Below, piece by piece: positions 27,299-35,190 of a stretch of DNA of 64,000 bases. The DNA lies in assembly GCF_025997995.1 (NCBI RefSeq), contig NZ_AP026683.1:558501-622500 (forward strand), in the 5' to 3' direction. The DNA comes from Sediminibacterium sp. TEGAF015. GTDB lineage: Bacteria; Bacteroidota; Bacteroidia; Chitinophagales; Chitinophagaceae. A model generated the notes under the pieces. The model made no database searches and had not been told where the DNA came from. It saw only the letters and a program-made list of their open reading frames with translations. Position numbers and translations under genes: made by a program. Position 1 is the first letter of the stretch, and the number at the start of each line of letters is the position of its first letter.

Positions 27299-27886
27299 AT
27301 GTATCAATATTTGCATAAATACCTTGTTCTGAATCATCGCTTAAGCATACCAGATATAGGTAATTTTGTGATTGAGCAGAACTCCGCAAAACTGGATAGT
27401 GCCAATGGTTTCTTATTTGCGCCAGCACCTGCTATCCGTTTTAAGCAGGAACCAACACCACCTTCAGATAAATTTTTGTTTGATTTTATATCAGAAGAAA
27501 TGGGAGTAGACCAAATGACTGCCATCAAGCAATTTCATGACTACGTTTATAAAATCAAAACTTCCTTAACAACACCACAGGGTGCTGTTATTCCTGGTAT
27601 TGGTATGATGCGAAAAGAAGAAAACGGATATATACTTTTTACCCCTGAAAAGAATTTGCTGGACATTTTACCTCAGGTAAAAGTGGACGATTCCATAGAG
27701 TTAGCTAAAAAAGAAGTGGTTAAAATTAACCATGATGCGGATAGAAATTTAACCGAACAGGAAGAAGAAGATATCAGAGAATTGCTGGGTCAGGATACAC
27801 AGATCCAATCCAGTGATAACTGGTGGGTATACGCAGTCATTCTTTTAATGATAGGTCTGGGTGCTTTGTTGTTTTATTATGTTTAA
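27299..27886 (+). CDS. HU-CCDC81-domain membrane protein
   Basis: The 195-residue protein contains the prokaryotic CCDC81-like HU domains. The first half reads 'YLHKYLVLNHRLSIPDIGNFVIEQNSAKLD', with the 'IPxIGxFv' HU-like beta motif. A second 'DYVYKIKTSLTTPQGAVIPGIGMMRKEENGYILFTP' unit follows, then an acidic linker and one transmembrane helix near the C-terminus ('WWVYAVILLMIGLGALLFYYV'). Relatives often carry a periplasmic SPOR domain after the helix, but this copy stops there. The topology implies a cytoplasmic HU pair tethered to the inner membrane. The stop overlaps a possible start of the next gene (TAATG at 27884-27888). Confidence 0.8.
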   Translation: MYQYLHKYLVLNHRLSIPDIGNFVIEQNSAKLDSANGFLFAPAPAIRFKQEPTPPSDKFLFDFISEEMGVDQMTAIKQFHDYVYKIKTSLTTPQGAVIPGIGMMRKEENGYILFTPEKNLLDILPQVKVDDSIELAKKEVVKINHDADRNLTEQEEEDIRELLGQDTQIQSSDNWWVYAVILLMIGLGALLFYYV

Positions 27887-27900
27887 TGCTACCAAGAGCT

Positions 27901-28800
27901 ATGTATACACCTGTTCATTCCTTTCATTGCCCTGCCTGTAATTCCGGTAATATCCAATTCGCTTTAACAGCAAAAGATCATACAGTTAGTCAAATTAACT
28001 TTGATGTATGGCATTGCAACGATTGTTCATTGCGTTTTACGCAGGATATTCCTGCGATTCACGAGATTGGTACTTTTTATCAGTCTGCCAATTATATCTC
28101 TCATTCAAATACTAAAAAAGGACTGATTAATCAGCTGTATCATCTGGTAAGAAATTATACGCTAGGTTTAAAAGCCAGACAAATTAAACGATTTACTGGT
28201 TTACAAAAAGGAAGACTATTGGATATTGGAGCGGGAGTCGGTGCTTTTGCAGCTACTATGCAAAATGTAGGATGGACTGTGACGGCATTAGAGCCGGATG
28301 AGCAAGCAAGAAAAACAGCAGCAGATACATTTGGGTTAACACTGCAACTTCCCGAAGCATTGTATCGTTTTGTTGGAGATAGTTTTGATGTAATTACCTT
28401 ATGGCATGTACTGGAACATGTACACGATTTATCAGGTTACTGGAAAGCCTTTCATACTTGTTTGCCTAAAGGAGGGAAGCTGGTGATTGCAGTACCCAAT
28501 TATACATCAGCTGATGCCAGTTATTATCAGCAAGACTGGGCTGCTTATGATGTGCCAAGACATTTGTATCATTTTTCACCAGCCTCCATGCAGGAACTGG
28601 CCACGCAAAATGGTTTCAGAATGGTGAAAATGCAGCCTATGTGGTTTGATGCATTCTATGTAGCCATGCTAAGCGAACAGTACAAAACCGGTAAGATTAA
28701 TTATTTGTCAGCCTTTATTCAAGGGATTAAATCAAATTGGAGCGCAATGGGTAATGCTGCTAAATGCAGTTCAGTTATCTACGTAATGGAAAAAAATTAA
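27901..28800 (+). CDS. class I SAM-dependent methyltransferase with N-terminal zinc ribbon
   Basis: The 299-residue protein starts with a four-cysteine ribbon (HCPAC at about residues 9-13 and WHCNDC at about 38-43). A methyltransferase_23/12 type Rossmann domain follows: 'GRLLDIGAGVGAFAATMQNVGWTVTALEPD' (SAM loop), 'DVITLWHVLEHVHD' and 'PKGGKLVIAVPNYTSADASYY'. It ends with a 'DVPRHLYHFSPASMQELATQNGF' block. This architecture is common in small-molecule or cell-surface sugar methylation, and the substrate is unknown. The start at 27901 was preferred, but an ATG at 27886 that overlaps the previous stop is possible. It ends in a four-base overlap (28797-28800) with the convergent cyclase gene. 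Confidence 0.85.
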   Translation: MYTPVHSFHCPACNSGNIQFALTAKDHTVSQINFDVWHCNDCSLRFTQDIPAIHEIGTFYQSANYISHSNTKKGLINQLYHLVRNYTLGLKARQIKRFTGLQKGRLLDIGAGVGAFAATMQNVGWTVTALEPDEQARKTAADTFGLTLQLPEALYRFVGDSFDVITLWHVLEHVHDLSGYWKAFHTCLPKGGKLVIAVPNYTSADASYYQQDWAAYDVPRHLYHFSPASMQELATQNGFRMVKMQPMWFDAFYVAMLSEQYKTGKINYLSAFIQGIKSNWSAMGNAAKCSSVIYVMEKN

Positions 28801-29606
28801 TTCAATTGTATTTCATACAATGCCGGCCATCTTTTTCCTGTTATAAAAAAAGTTTTGCTCGAAGGGCGATAGGCAATCCCATTCAAAACATCTGTATTGG
28901 CTAATATTGGTTGATTTGTCTGTTGCAATAGCCCTGCCATATTCACTCTTCCAACTACCTGACCTGTTGCAGGATTAATTTTCAGAATATAGTCGGTAAG
29001 GTATTTATTGGCATATAAAAATCCTTCTGCCCATTCCAGTTCATTAATGCTGTCTACATATCCATTGTTATCGGTAACACCCACAGTTTTGACAATTTTA
29101 AAATTTGTAGGATCAACCCAATAGATATTACTCCCGCCAGTTGAAATGATTAGTGCCGTGTCATTGTGTGTAATTCCCCATCCTTCATAGGGCCAGTCAA
29201 AAGTTTTTTCTACTGCTAAGGTTTTGGCATTGTACTGATACACTTTGTGATTCTCCCAGGTTAACTGAAAAATTTTGTCTTTAAAAATGGTAATGCCTTC
29301 CCCAAATTCATTGTCAGGTAATTTAACTTTTTTAATTGCCTTTCCCGTTATAAAATCAGTTAGCAATAATTTACTTTCCGAATACCATCCGGTTCCTTCC
29401 CAAAGCTGATCCTTCAACCATTCAAGCCCCTGTGTGTAGGAAGAAGTATCGTGGGGATATATTTTAATTATCTGGTAAGGTATATTCGCCGGTTCCTGAA
29501 CAATATTGATATTCTCACTGCTCTGGGTTTCCGTTTCTGCCCCGCTATTACAGGCAATTGCTCCCGTAACTATCCACAACAATACAAATCCTAATCTCAT
29601 GTTCAA
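28797..29606 (-). CDS. glutaminyl-peptide cyclotransferase (bacterial beta-propeller type) lipoprotein
   Basis: The 269-residue protein has a lipoprotein signal (GAIAC, Cys19) and matches the plant/bacterial-type glutamine cyclotransferase: 'YPHDTSSYTQGLEWLKDQLWEGTGWYSESKLLLTD', 'FGEGITIFKDKIFQLTWENHKVYQYN', 'YEGWGITHNDTALIISTGGSNIYWVDP', 'NELEWAEGFLYANKYLTDYILKINP' and a final propeller blade. The enzyme converts N-terminal Gln to pyroglutamate. This is notable because mature T9SS and SusC-like proteins in Bacteroidota often carry N-terminal pyroglutamate, and several proteins in this window begin with Gln after the predicted cleavage site. The gene follows the FAD oxidoreductase by 12 bases. 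Confidence 0.88.
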   Translation of the reverse strand: MNMRLGFVLLWIVTGAIACNSGAETETQSSENINIVQEPANIPYQIIKIYPHDTSSYTQGLEWLKDQLWEGTGWYSESKLLLTDFITGKAIKKVKLPDNEFGEGITIFKDKIFQLTWENHKVYQYNAKTLAVEKTFDWPYEGWGITHNDTALIISTGGSNIYWVDPTNFKIVKTVGVTDNNGYVDSINELEWAEGFLYANKYLTDYILKINPATGQVVGRVNMAGLLQQTNQPILANTDVLNGIAYRPSSKTFFITGKRWPALYEIQLN

Positions 29607-29618
29607 TTTTTATTAAAG

Positions 29619-30752
29619 TTAAACATTCGCTGTAACCATTTTTGCTAATTTTTCGGCAATAACCGGGGTGAGTGCTACCCCCATTCCATTGCAGGCAATG
29701 GCAGCGAAAGTGTTGGGCGCTATCTGTTCAGTAAGCGGCTCTTTCGTTGGTGTGAATCCCATTATGCCACTCCAGTATTGTGCAATTTCAATTTTTTCTT
29801 CAGTTACAATATGCTCGCGTAGAAATGCTAATAAATGGGTTCTGATTTTTTCTGTACCTGACAAGTCAGTAGTTTCTTCTTCTTCAAAATCCAGATTGCG
29901 GGCTCCTCCAATCAAGATGCGGTTATCCAGATTACGCCAATAATAAAAACCTTCATCAAAATGAAAAGTCCCTTTCATGGGTAGGTGTTCAAATGTGTTG
30001 CTGACAATAATTTGTCCTCTTGCAGGAACAATATGTAGTGAAGGCATCAATTCCTGCGTGAATCCATTTACACAGCTAATCAATTGTTGACCACTTAATG
30101 TTAATCCATTTTTTGTTTGAACCTGAACACCGTTCTGATTACTATACCACTCTTTTACTTCTAATCCATAGAGAATTGTAACACCATTTTCTATAACCAA
30201 TTTTGATAATGCATTCACCAGTTTGCCACTATGAATACCTGCTTCCAGCATATTTCCCACCAAATGGTCAAAGTTTTTCAGACCAATTTGCCGCATCTGT
30301 GCAGTTTGGTTGGTAAAAGTCTGATCCAGATTTGTAATGGGGGAGAGCAATTGGTTTAAGTATTGAATATGATCATCCAGATGCGCAGCCGTTTCATGAG
30401 AGGCCGGTATGGCTTCAAATCCACCACAAGGATCATATTGAATGGTAGCTCCAGAAAAATAGGATTTGATTTTCTCAATGCCTTTGTACCTAGCTTCCAG
30501 AATTTCCAACATGCGATGGGTTCCCATTGAAGCTTCATCACTCAATAATTCGGTAAGGCTTCCAAAACAGGCGAATCCTGCATTGCGAGTGGATGCCCCC
30601 AATGGAGTAGTATTTCTTTCGAGAATGGTAATAGAGAGGGAAGGACGTTGTTTTTTCAATTCCAACGCAGACCAAAGACCCATTAGTCCTGCTCCAATGA
30701 TAATGATATCGGAGTGGGCATAATAACTGTCTTTTTCCCAGAATGAAAGCAT
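29619..30752 (-). CDS. FAD-dependent amino-acid/glycine oxidase-like oxidoreductase (DAO family)
   Basis: The 377-residue protein has an N-terminal dinucleotide-binding fold, 'DIIIIGAGLMGLWSALELKK' with GxGxxG and a terminal acid, followed by 'ASTRNAGFACFGSLTELLSDE'. It ends with the DAO C-terminal FAD contact 'YWSGIMGFTPTKEPLTEQIAPNTFAAIACNGMGVALTPVIAEKL'. This is the D-amino-acid/glycine oxidase-type fold, which oxidises amines or amino acids. The substrate is not identifiable. The gene follows ychF with one intervening base and precedes the glutaminyl cyclase, which suggests a three-gene transcript. Confidence 0.85.
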   Translation of the reverse strand: MLSFWEKDSYYAHSDIIIIGAGLMGLWSALELKKQRPSLSITILERNTTPLGASTRNAGFACFGSLTELLSDEASMGTHRMLEILEARYKGIEKIKSYFSGATIQYDPCGGFEAIPASHETAAHLDDHIQYLNQLLSPITNLDQTFTNQTAQMRQIGLKNFDHLVGNMLEAGIHSGKLVNALSKLVIENGVTILYGLEVKEWYSNQNGVQVQTKNGLTLSGQQLISCVNGFTQELMPSLHIVPARGQIIVSNTFEHLPMKGTFHFDEGFYYWRNLDNRILIGGARNLDFEEEETTDLSGTEKIRTHLLAFLREHIVTEEKIEIAQYWSGIMGFTPTKEPLTEQIAPNTFAAIACNGMGVALTPVIAEKLAKMVTANV

Positions 30753-30753
30753 A

Positions 30754-31857
30754 TTAAACGTTGAAACGGAAATGCATAATGTCGCCGTCTTTCACAATAT
30801 ACTCTTTCCCTTCAATTCTTAAACGGCCATTGTCTCTGCAGGCAGATTCACTTCCGTATTTTACAAAATCTTCGTAGGCAATTACTTCTGCTTTAATGAA
30901 TCCTTTTTCAAAATCGGTGTGGATTACACTTGCAGCCTGAGGTGCTTTCCAGCCCTTGTGGATTGTCCATGCACGAACTTCCTGAACGCCAGCAGTGAAA
31001 TATGTATCAAGGTTGAGTAATTTATAGGCAGACTGAATTAAACGATTCAAGGCAGGCTCTTTCATTTGGTATTCTTCCATGAACATTTGCTTGTCATCCG
31101 GATTTTCCAGCTCAGCAATTTGCGCTTCAATATTGTTACACATGATAATAACCTGGGCCCCTTCAGCTTCAACTGCTTTTTTTAGTTGCTCCGAATATTT
31201 ATTGCCGGTGTGCATGGAAGCTTCGTCTACATTCGCTACATATAATACAGGCTTATCGGTTAAAAGGAATAAATCTGCCACAGCAGATTTCTCTTCCTTG
31301 CTCAAACCCAATGTATGGATACTTTTTCCTGCCATTAGATGATTCTGACAGCGTTGTAAAATTTCAAATTCTGCTTTGGCTTTGGCGTCAGAACCTACCC
31401 GCGCCATTTTCTCTACGCGTTGCATTTTCTTTTCTACACTTTCCAAATCCTTCAACTGTAATTCTGTTTCAATAATTTCCTTGTCGCCAACAGGATTAAT
31501 GACCCCTTCTTCACGAAGTACATTTTCGTCTTCAAAACAACGGATCACATGAATGATGGCATCTACTTCGCGGATATTGCCCAGAAACTTATTGCCCAGT
31601 CCTTCGCCCTTGCTGGCACCTTTTACCAATCCGGCAATGTCTACAATTTCCATTTGTGTAGGCACAACTCTGTTTGGGATTACTAGTTCAGCCAGTTTGG
31701 TCAGGCGTTCATCGGGTACGTCCACCAAACCTACATTGGGTTCAATGGTACAAAAGCGATAGTTACTTGCCTGAGCTTTTGCACTAATACTCACTGCATT
31801 AAAAAGGGTTGATTTACCCACGTTTGGAAGACCTACGATACCTGCTTGTAAAGCCAT
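30754..31857 (-). CDS. ychF: redox-regulated ATPase/GTPase YchF (Obg family)
   Basis: The 367-residue protein is full length. The G1 loop '[14 protein letters not shown]' is at residues 8-21, switch I/G3 appear as '[23 protein letters not shown]', and the G4 region is 'NVDE' instead of NKxD, the hallmark that makes YchF prefer ATP. A coiled-coil insert and a C-terminal TGS domain ('[15 protein letters not shown]'-like start, ending '[14 protein letters not shown]') complete it. YchF binds the ribosome and responds to oxidative stress. The ATG at 31857 gives the canonical '[12 protein letters not shown]' start; an in-frame upstream start at 31905 was rejected. A TACCTTTG box lies just upstream. 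Confidence 0.96.
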   Translation of the reverse strand: MALQAGIVGLPNVGKSTLFNAVSISAKAQASNYRFCTIEPNVGLVDVPDERLTKLAELVIPNRVVPTQMEIVDIAGLVKGASKGEGLGNKFLGNIREVDAIIHVIRCFEDENVLREEGVINPVGDKEIIETELQLKDLESVEKKMQRVEKMARVGSDAKAKAEFEILQRCQNHLMAGKSIHTLGLSKEEKSAVADLFLLTDKPVLYVANVDEASMHTGNKYSEQLKKAVEAEGAQVIIMCNNIEAQIAELENPDDKQMFMEEYQMKEPALNRLIQSAYKLLNLDTYFTAGVQEVRAWTIHKGWKAPQAASVIHTDFEKGFIKAEVIAYEDFVKYGSESACRDNGRLRIEGKEYIVKDGDIMHFRFNV

Positions 31858-31875
31858 TATACAAATTTTGAGGCG

Positions 31876-31883
31876 CAAAGGTA
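31876..31883 (-). promoter_or_regulatory. candidate -7 box for ychF
   Basis: The minus strand reads TACCTTTG, a full match to TAnnTTTG, 18 bases before the ychF ATG. The nearest upstream TTG is 29 bases away, so the -33 element is not convincing. Confidence 0.4.
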
Positions 31884-31940
31884 AGGAAAGGATTTCATAG
31901 GGCATGGTGCTGCAATAGCAAGTTTTACTATCTTAGACCC

Positions 31941-33200
31941 ATGGCACTGAATTATGTTTGGATACTATTTTTTGTGATTGGGCTAATCATTGCACTGATC
32001 AAGCTGATTGTGTTTCAGGATTATGAAATTTTCAAAAAACTGGTGGAAGGCATTTTTGATGCTAGTAAGTCTAGTGTCATGGATATTGCTTTGCCATTAA
32101 CAGGGGTGATGGTATTCTTTATGGGATTAATGAATATTGGTGAAAAAGCTGGTGCCATAAATTTTCTTGCCAGAATTCTGAATCCTTTTATGAAAAGATT
32201 GTTCCCAGGTGTGCCCGACAAGCATCCGGCCATGGGGCAGATGGTTATGAATTTCAGTGCCAATATGCTAGGCCTGGACAATGCAGCAACTCCCTTTGGT
32301 TTAAAAGCCATGGAGAGTCTGCAAACTTTGAATCCGGAAAAAGAAACAGCCAGTAACGCACAAATTATGTTTCTGGTTTTGCACACAAGTGGATTAACAC
32401 TGATTCCACTTTCCATCATCGCTTACAGAGCGGGAGCGGGGAGCACCAACCCTACCAGCGTTTTTGTTCCGCTCATGCTGGCTACTGCTGTGGCAACGGT
32501 TGCCAGTATTATCATTACCGGCATTTACCAGCGATTGAAATTTGACAGGGTATTGATTGCTTGGCTGGGAACCATCATCACGGCTATTTTTTTATTTGCC
32601 TGGTTTATACAGCAATTGCCCTCTCAGAATGATTTTTCAGTACCTACATTGCTAACCAAAGAAACTTTCAGCAATGTGTTAGGTAATATCATTTTATTCC
32701 TGATTATCTGTACGTTCATTATAGGTGGTCACCTGAAAAAAGTAAATGTATTTGATGCTTTTATTGAGGGCGCCAAACAAGGATGGGAAGTGATTTTAAA
32801 AGTAATTCCATATCTGGTTGGAATGCTGGTAGGCATTCGGATATTCAGAGAGAGCGGGGCACTGGAAGCCATTATCAGTGGCATTACCTGGTGCTTTACG
32901 GCGGTTGGTACCAGCGGCGATTTTGTTCCCGCATTGCCAGTAGCCATCATGCGTCCATTTAGTGGGGGCGGAGCCAGGGGATTAATGCTCGATATATTTA
33001 AAACCCATGGCCCCGATAGTTTTATTGGACAATTGGCCAGTACCTTTCAAGGTAGTGCCGACACAACTTTCTACATCATTGCCTTATACTTCGGTAGTGT
33101 TGGTATTAAGAAAGTACGCTACGCCATCTGGGCAGGTATGCTAGCAGATCTCATAGGGGTAATAGCTGCTATTGTGATTGCTTATATCTTTTTCAAATAA
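31941..33200 (+). CDS. SpmA-SpmB fused nucleoside-recognition (Gate-domain) membrane protein
   Basis: The 419-residue protein fuses two 'spore maturation' homologues. The first half (to about residue 200) is SpmA-like, with 'FEGIFDASKSSVMDIALPLTGVMVFFMGLMNIGEKAG' and 'MGQMVMNFSANMLGLDNAATPFGLKAMESLQ'. The second (from about 230) is SpmB-like, with 'FIEGAKQGWEVILKVIPYLVGMLVGIRIFRESGALE' and 'SGGGARGLMLDIFKTHGPDSFIGQLASTFQGSADTTFY'. About ten hydrophobic helices are visible. The Gate domain is otherwise found in nucleoside transporters and FeoB. A transport or permease-like role is inferred, as sporulation is not expected here. The gene is divergent from ychF. Confidence 0.85.
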   Translation: MALNYVWILFFVIGLIIALIKLIVFQDYEIFKKLVEGIFDASKSSVMDIALPLTGVMVFFMGLMNIGEKAGAINFLARILNPFMKRLFPGVPDKHPAMGQMVMNFSANMLGLDNAATPFGLKAMESLQTLNPEKETASNAQIMFLVLHTSGLTLIPLSIIAYRAGAGSTNPTSVFVPLMLATAVATVASIIITGIYQRLKFDRVLIAWLGTIITAIFLFAWFIQQLPSQNDFSVPTLLTKETFSNVLGNIILFLIICTFIIGGHLKKVNVFDAFIEGAKQGWEVILKVIPYLVGMLVGIRIFRESGALEAIISGITWCFTAVGTSGDFVPALPVAIMRPFSGGGARGLMLDIFKTHGPDSFIGQLASTFQGSADTTFYIIALYFGSVGIKKVRYAIWAGMLADLIGVIAAIVIAYIFFK

Positions 33201-33275
33201 GCATTATAAAATTTACCAATAGCCGCTACTTACAATTGATATGGCACAATCTTGCCTTCAAAAAAGCTATTCAAT

Positions 33276-33686
33276 CTAATTGGTCTCTGACAACTCCATG
33301 ATGATGTCCCATTCTGCTTCAGTAACGGGTTGCACAGATAATCTTTGTGCTTTCACCAATGCCATATTTGCTAAACGTTTGTCGGATTTTACGGTGGCCA
33401 GACTAACAGGCTTTTTTAATTTTTTAACTGGTTTAAAATCCACTACTACCCATGCGGTTTCCTCTGTGGTTGGATCCTGATAAGCCTCTGTAACTACTTT
33501 GGCTATGCCTACAATTTCAAGGCCTTCATTGCTATGATACCACAAAGCGAGATCCCCTTTTTTCATGGCTCTTAAATTGTTTCTAGCTTGGTAATTTCTT
33601 ACACCATCCCAAAATGTCTGCTTGTCTTTTACAAACTGATCCCAGCTATATTTGAAGGGTTCAGACTTAATCAACCAAAAACTCAT
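33276..33686 (-). CDS. EVE domain protein
   Basis: The 136-residue protein is an EVE (PUA-like) domain: 'FWLIKSEPFKYSWDQFVKDKQTFWDGVRNYQARNNLRAMKKGDLALWYHSNEGLEIVGIAKVV', followed by 'WVVVDFKPVKKLKKPVSLATVKSD'. EVE domains are RNA- or modified-base-binding folds, and this standalone short type is widespread. Its start overlaps the stop of the saccharopine-dehydrogenase-like gene by four bases (33683-33686), so the two are probably co-translated, although no functional link is known. Confidence 0.9.
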   Translation of the reverse strand: MSFWLIKSEPFKYSWDQFVKDKQTFWDGVRNYQARNNLRAMKKGDLALWYHSNEGLEIVGIAKVVTEAYQDPTTEETAWVVVDFKPVKKLKKPVSLATVKSDKRLANMALVKAQRLSVQPVTEAEWDIIMELSETN

Positions 33687-34978
33687 GCCAATTCTTTTAT
33701 TGTTTCATTGAATGCAATTCCTTCCTTAGCCAGTTCGGCCAGTACAGGTTCGTAAATTTCTTTTACGATTGGTATATGTAACCCTTTCAATTGAATTTTG
33801 TTCTCTAAAATTAAAACAGCTGCAATTCCCAAAGGCATTCCAACCGTCTTTGCCATTGCCGTTCTTAGTTCATCATCACCTTTTACTACCAAAGAACTAT
33901 TCAATGCAAATTTTTGCTGATTGAGGGTATATTCAAATTCGTGCAGCATCACAATTAGGTCTTTATCACCGGGTGCCAGTTTCCATTTATCTTCCAGTAT
34001 GTCTTGTAACAATTGAGCAGTTGACATTTCACCTTTATTGATTAGGGCAGGATTGTTTAACCCAAGGAAATTAAACTGCTCCTTCAAATCAGCAGTATCC
34101 AGATTTACTTTGTGTTTGTTCAAATGACTGCTGAAGAAATCAGCATAACTAAGACCATCGGTGTTGATGATTGCTTCATCGCTGGTTAGTTGTGCTGCCA
34201 CCATTTTTTCCCAACCTGTACAAAAGGAAGCATAACGCAAAGTGGTTCTGACAAATGTTTTGGCATTTTCCAGCTGATACAAGGGGATATATGAAAGTGA
34301 GTCTCTGTTAGGGTAGTAGGCCAGTGTTCCTACTTCAGGAATGGCTAGTTGCCCGCAATCCACAAAAATCTTTTCGTAGGGAATATCTACATGGGTGCCA
34401 TTTTCTTTATAAACAGCACCTGCTTTACCTGCAGTAACAATATTTCTGGGGTTCCAGCTGATTTTATAATGCCAGGGGTTGTTATCCGATTCTGGAGCAA
34501 TTAAACCTCCGCAATGCGATTTAAAAGAATGAATGGTGCCACCTTTTTCTTTGATCTCTTCAATGATTTGCATGGCACTCATATGGTCTATGCCGGGATC
34601 CAGACCCATTTCACCTATAAACAATAAACCTGCTTCATTAATGGCCGATTCCAAACTTTTAATCTGTGCGTCCAGGTAGGAAGCCGTAAGCAGGTTTTTT
34701 CTCAACGCCACACAATCCTGTGCTACCCAAAAATGCAGCCCAGGTGGTAACAGCGAAATCACTATATCGGCAGTTGTAATCAACCCCCGCCTTTCTGCTT
34801 CATTTTCTATAGAGAGTCCATTTGCCTTTAATGAAGGGTAGCCGCTGATCTTTTTTTCTAAACTTTTCAGATCCTTATCGGCAATAGTACAAGTCCAGTT
34901 TTTTGCCTGGCAAATTCTACCCAAATAACCAATTAAAACCGTGGCAGATTTTCCTGCTCCGAATACAACAATATGCAT
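33683..34978 (-). CDS. saccharopine dehydrogenase family oxidoreductase
   Basis: The 431-residue protein has an N-terminal NAD(P) fold ('MHIVVFGAGKSATVLIGYLGRI', a GxGxSA pattern) and the saccharopine reductase core: 'ADIVISLLPPGLHFWVAQDCVALRKNLLTASY', 'LLFIGEMGLDPGIDHMSAMQIIEE', 'SFKSHCGGLIAPESDNNPWHYKISWNPRNIVTAGK'. It then has a C-terminal 'VGMPLGIAAVLILENKIQLKGLHIPIVKEIYEPVLAEL' block. These are strong matches to saccharopine dehydrogenase (glutamate-forming), so a role in lysine degradation or a related imino-acid reduction is likely. No alpha-aminoadipate genes are nearby. Confidence 0.87.
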   Translation of the reverse strand: MHIVVFGAGKSATVLIGYLGRICQAKNWTCTIADKDLKSLEKKISGYPSLKANGLSIENEAERRGLITTADIVISLLPPGLHFWVAQDCVALRKNLLTASYLDAQIKSLESAINEAGLLFIGEMGLDPGIDHMSAMQIIEEIKEKGGTIHSFKSHCGGLIAPESDNNPWHYKISWNPRNIVTAGKAGAVYKENGTHVDIPYEKIFVDCGQLAIPEVGTLAYYPNRDSLSYIPLYQLENAKTFVRTTLRYASFCTGWEKMVAAQLTSDEAIINTDGLSYADFFSSHLNKHKVNLDTADLKEQFNFLGLNNPALINKGEMSTAQLLQDILEDKWKLAPGDKDLIVMLHEFEYTLNQQKFALNSSLVVKGDDELRTAMAKTVGMPLGIAAVLILENKIQLKGLHIPIVKEIYEPVLAELAKEGIAFNETIKELA

Positions 34979-35190
34979 GCAAATACAATTAAAAAAAATA
35001 AAGATAGAACAATTGGCGCCGATGCGTGAAAATCAATCATTTACACGGGGTGTAACCTGTGGATAAAACCCTTAAAAAAACAGCATTTTAAAGCCGTTTT
35101 AAGGTCTAAAAAAACTATCTTCGCAGACCTCCGTTCAGCCGAATATTTTTTTGTCTGAAAAGGATTAAAAAGAAGAACCCGAAAGTACCA

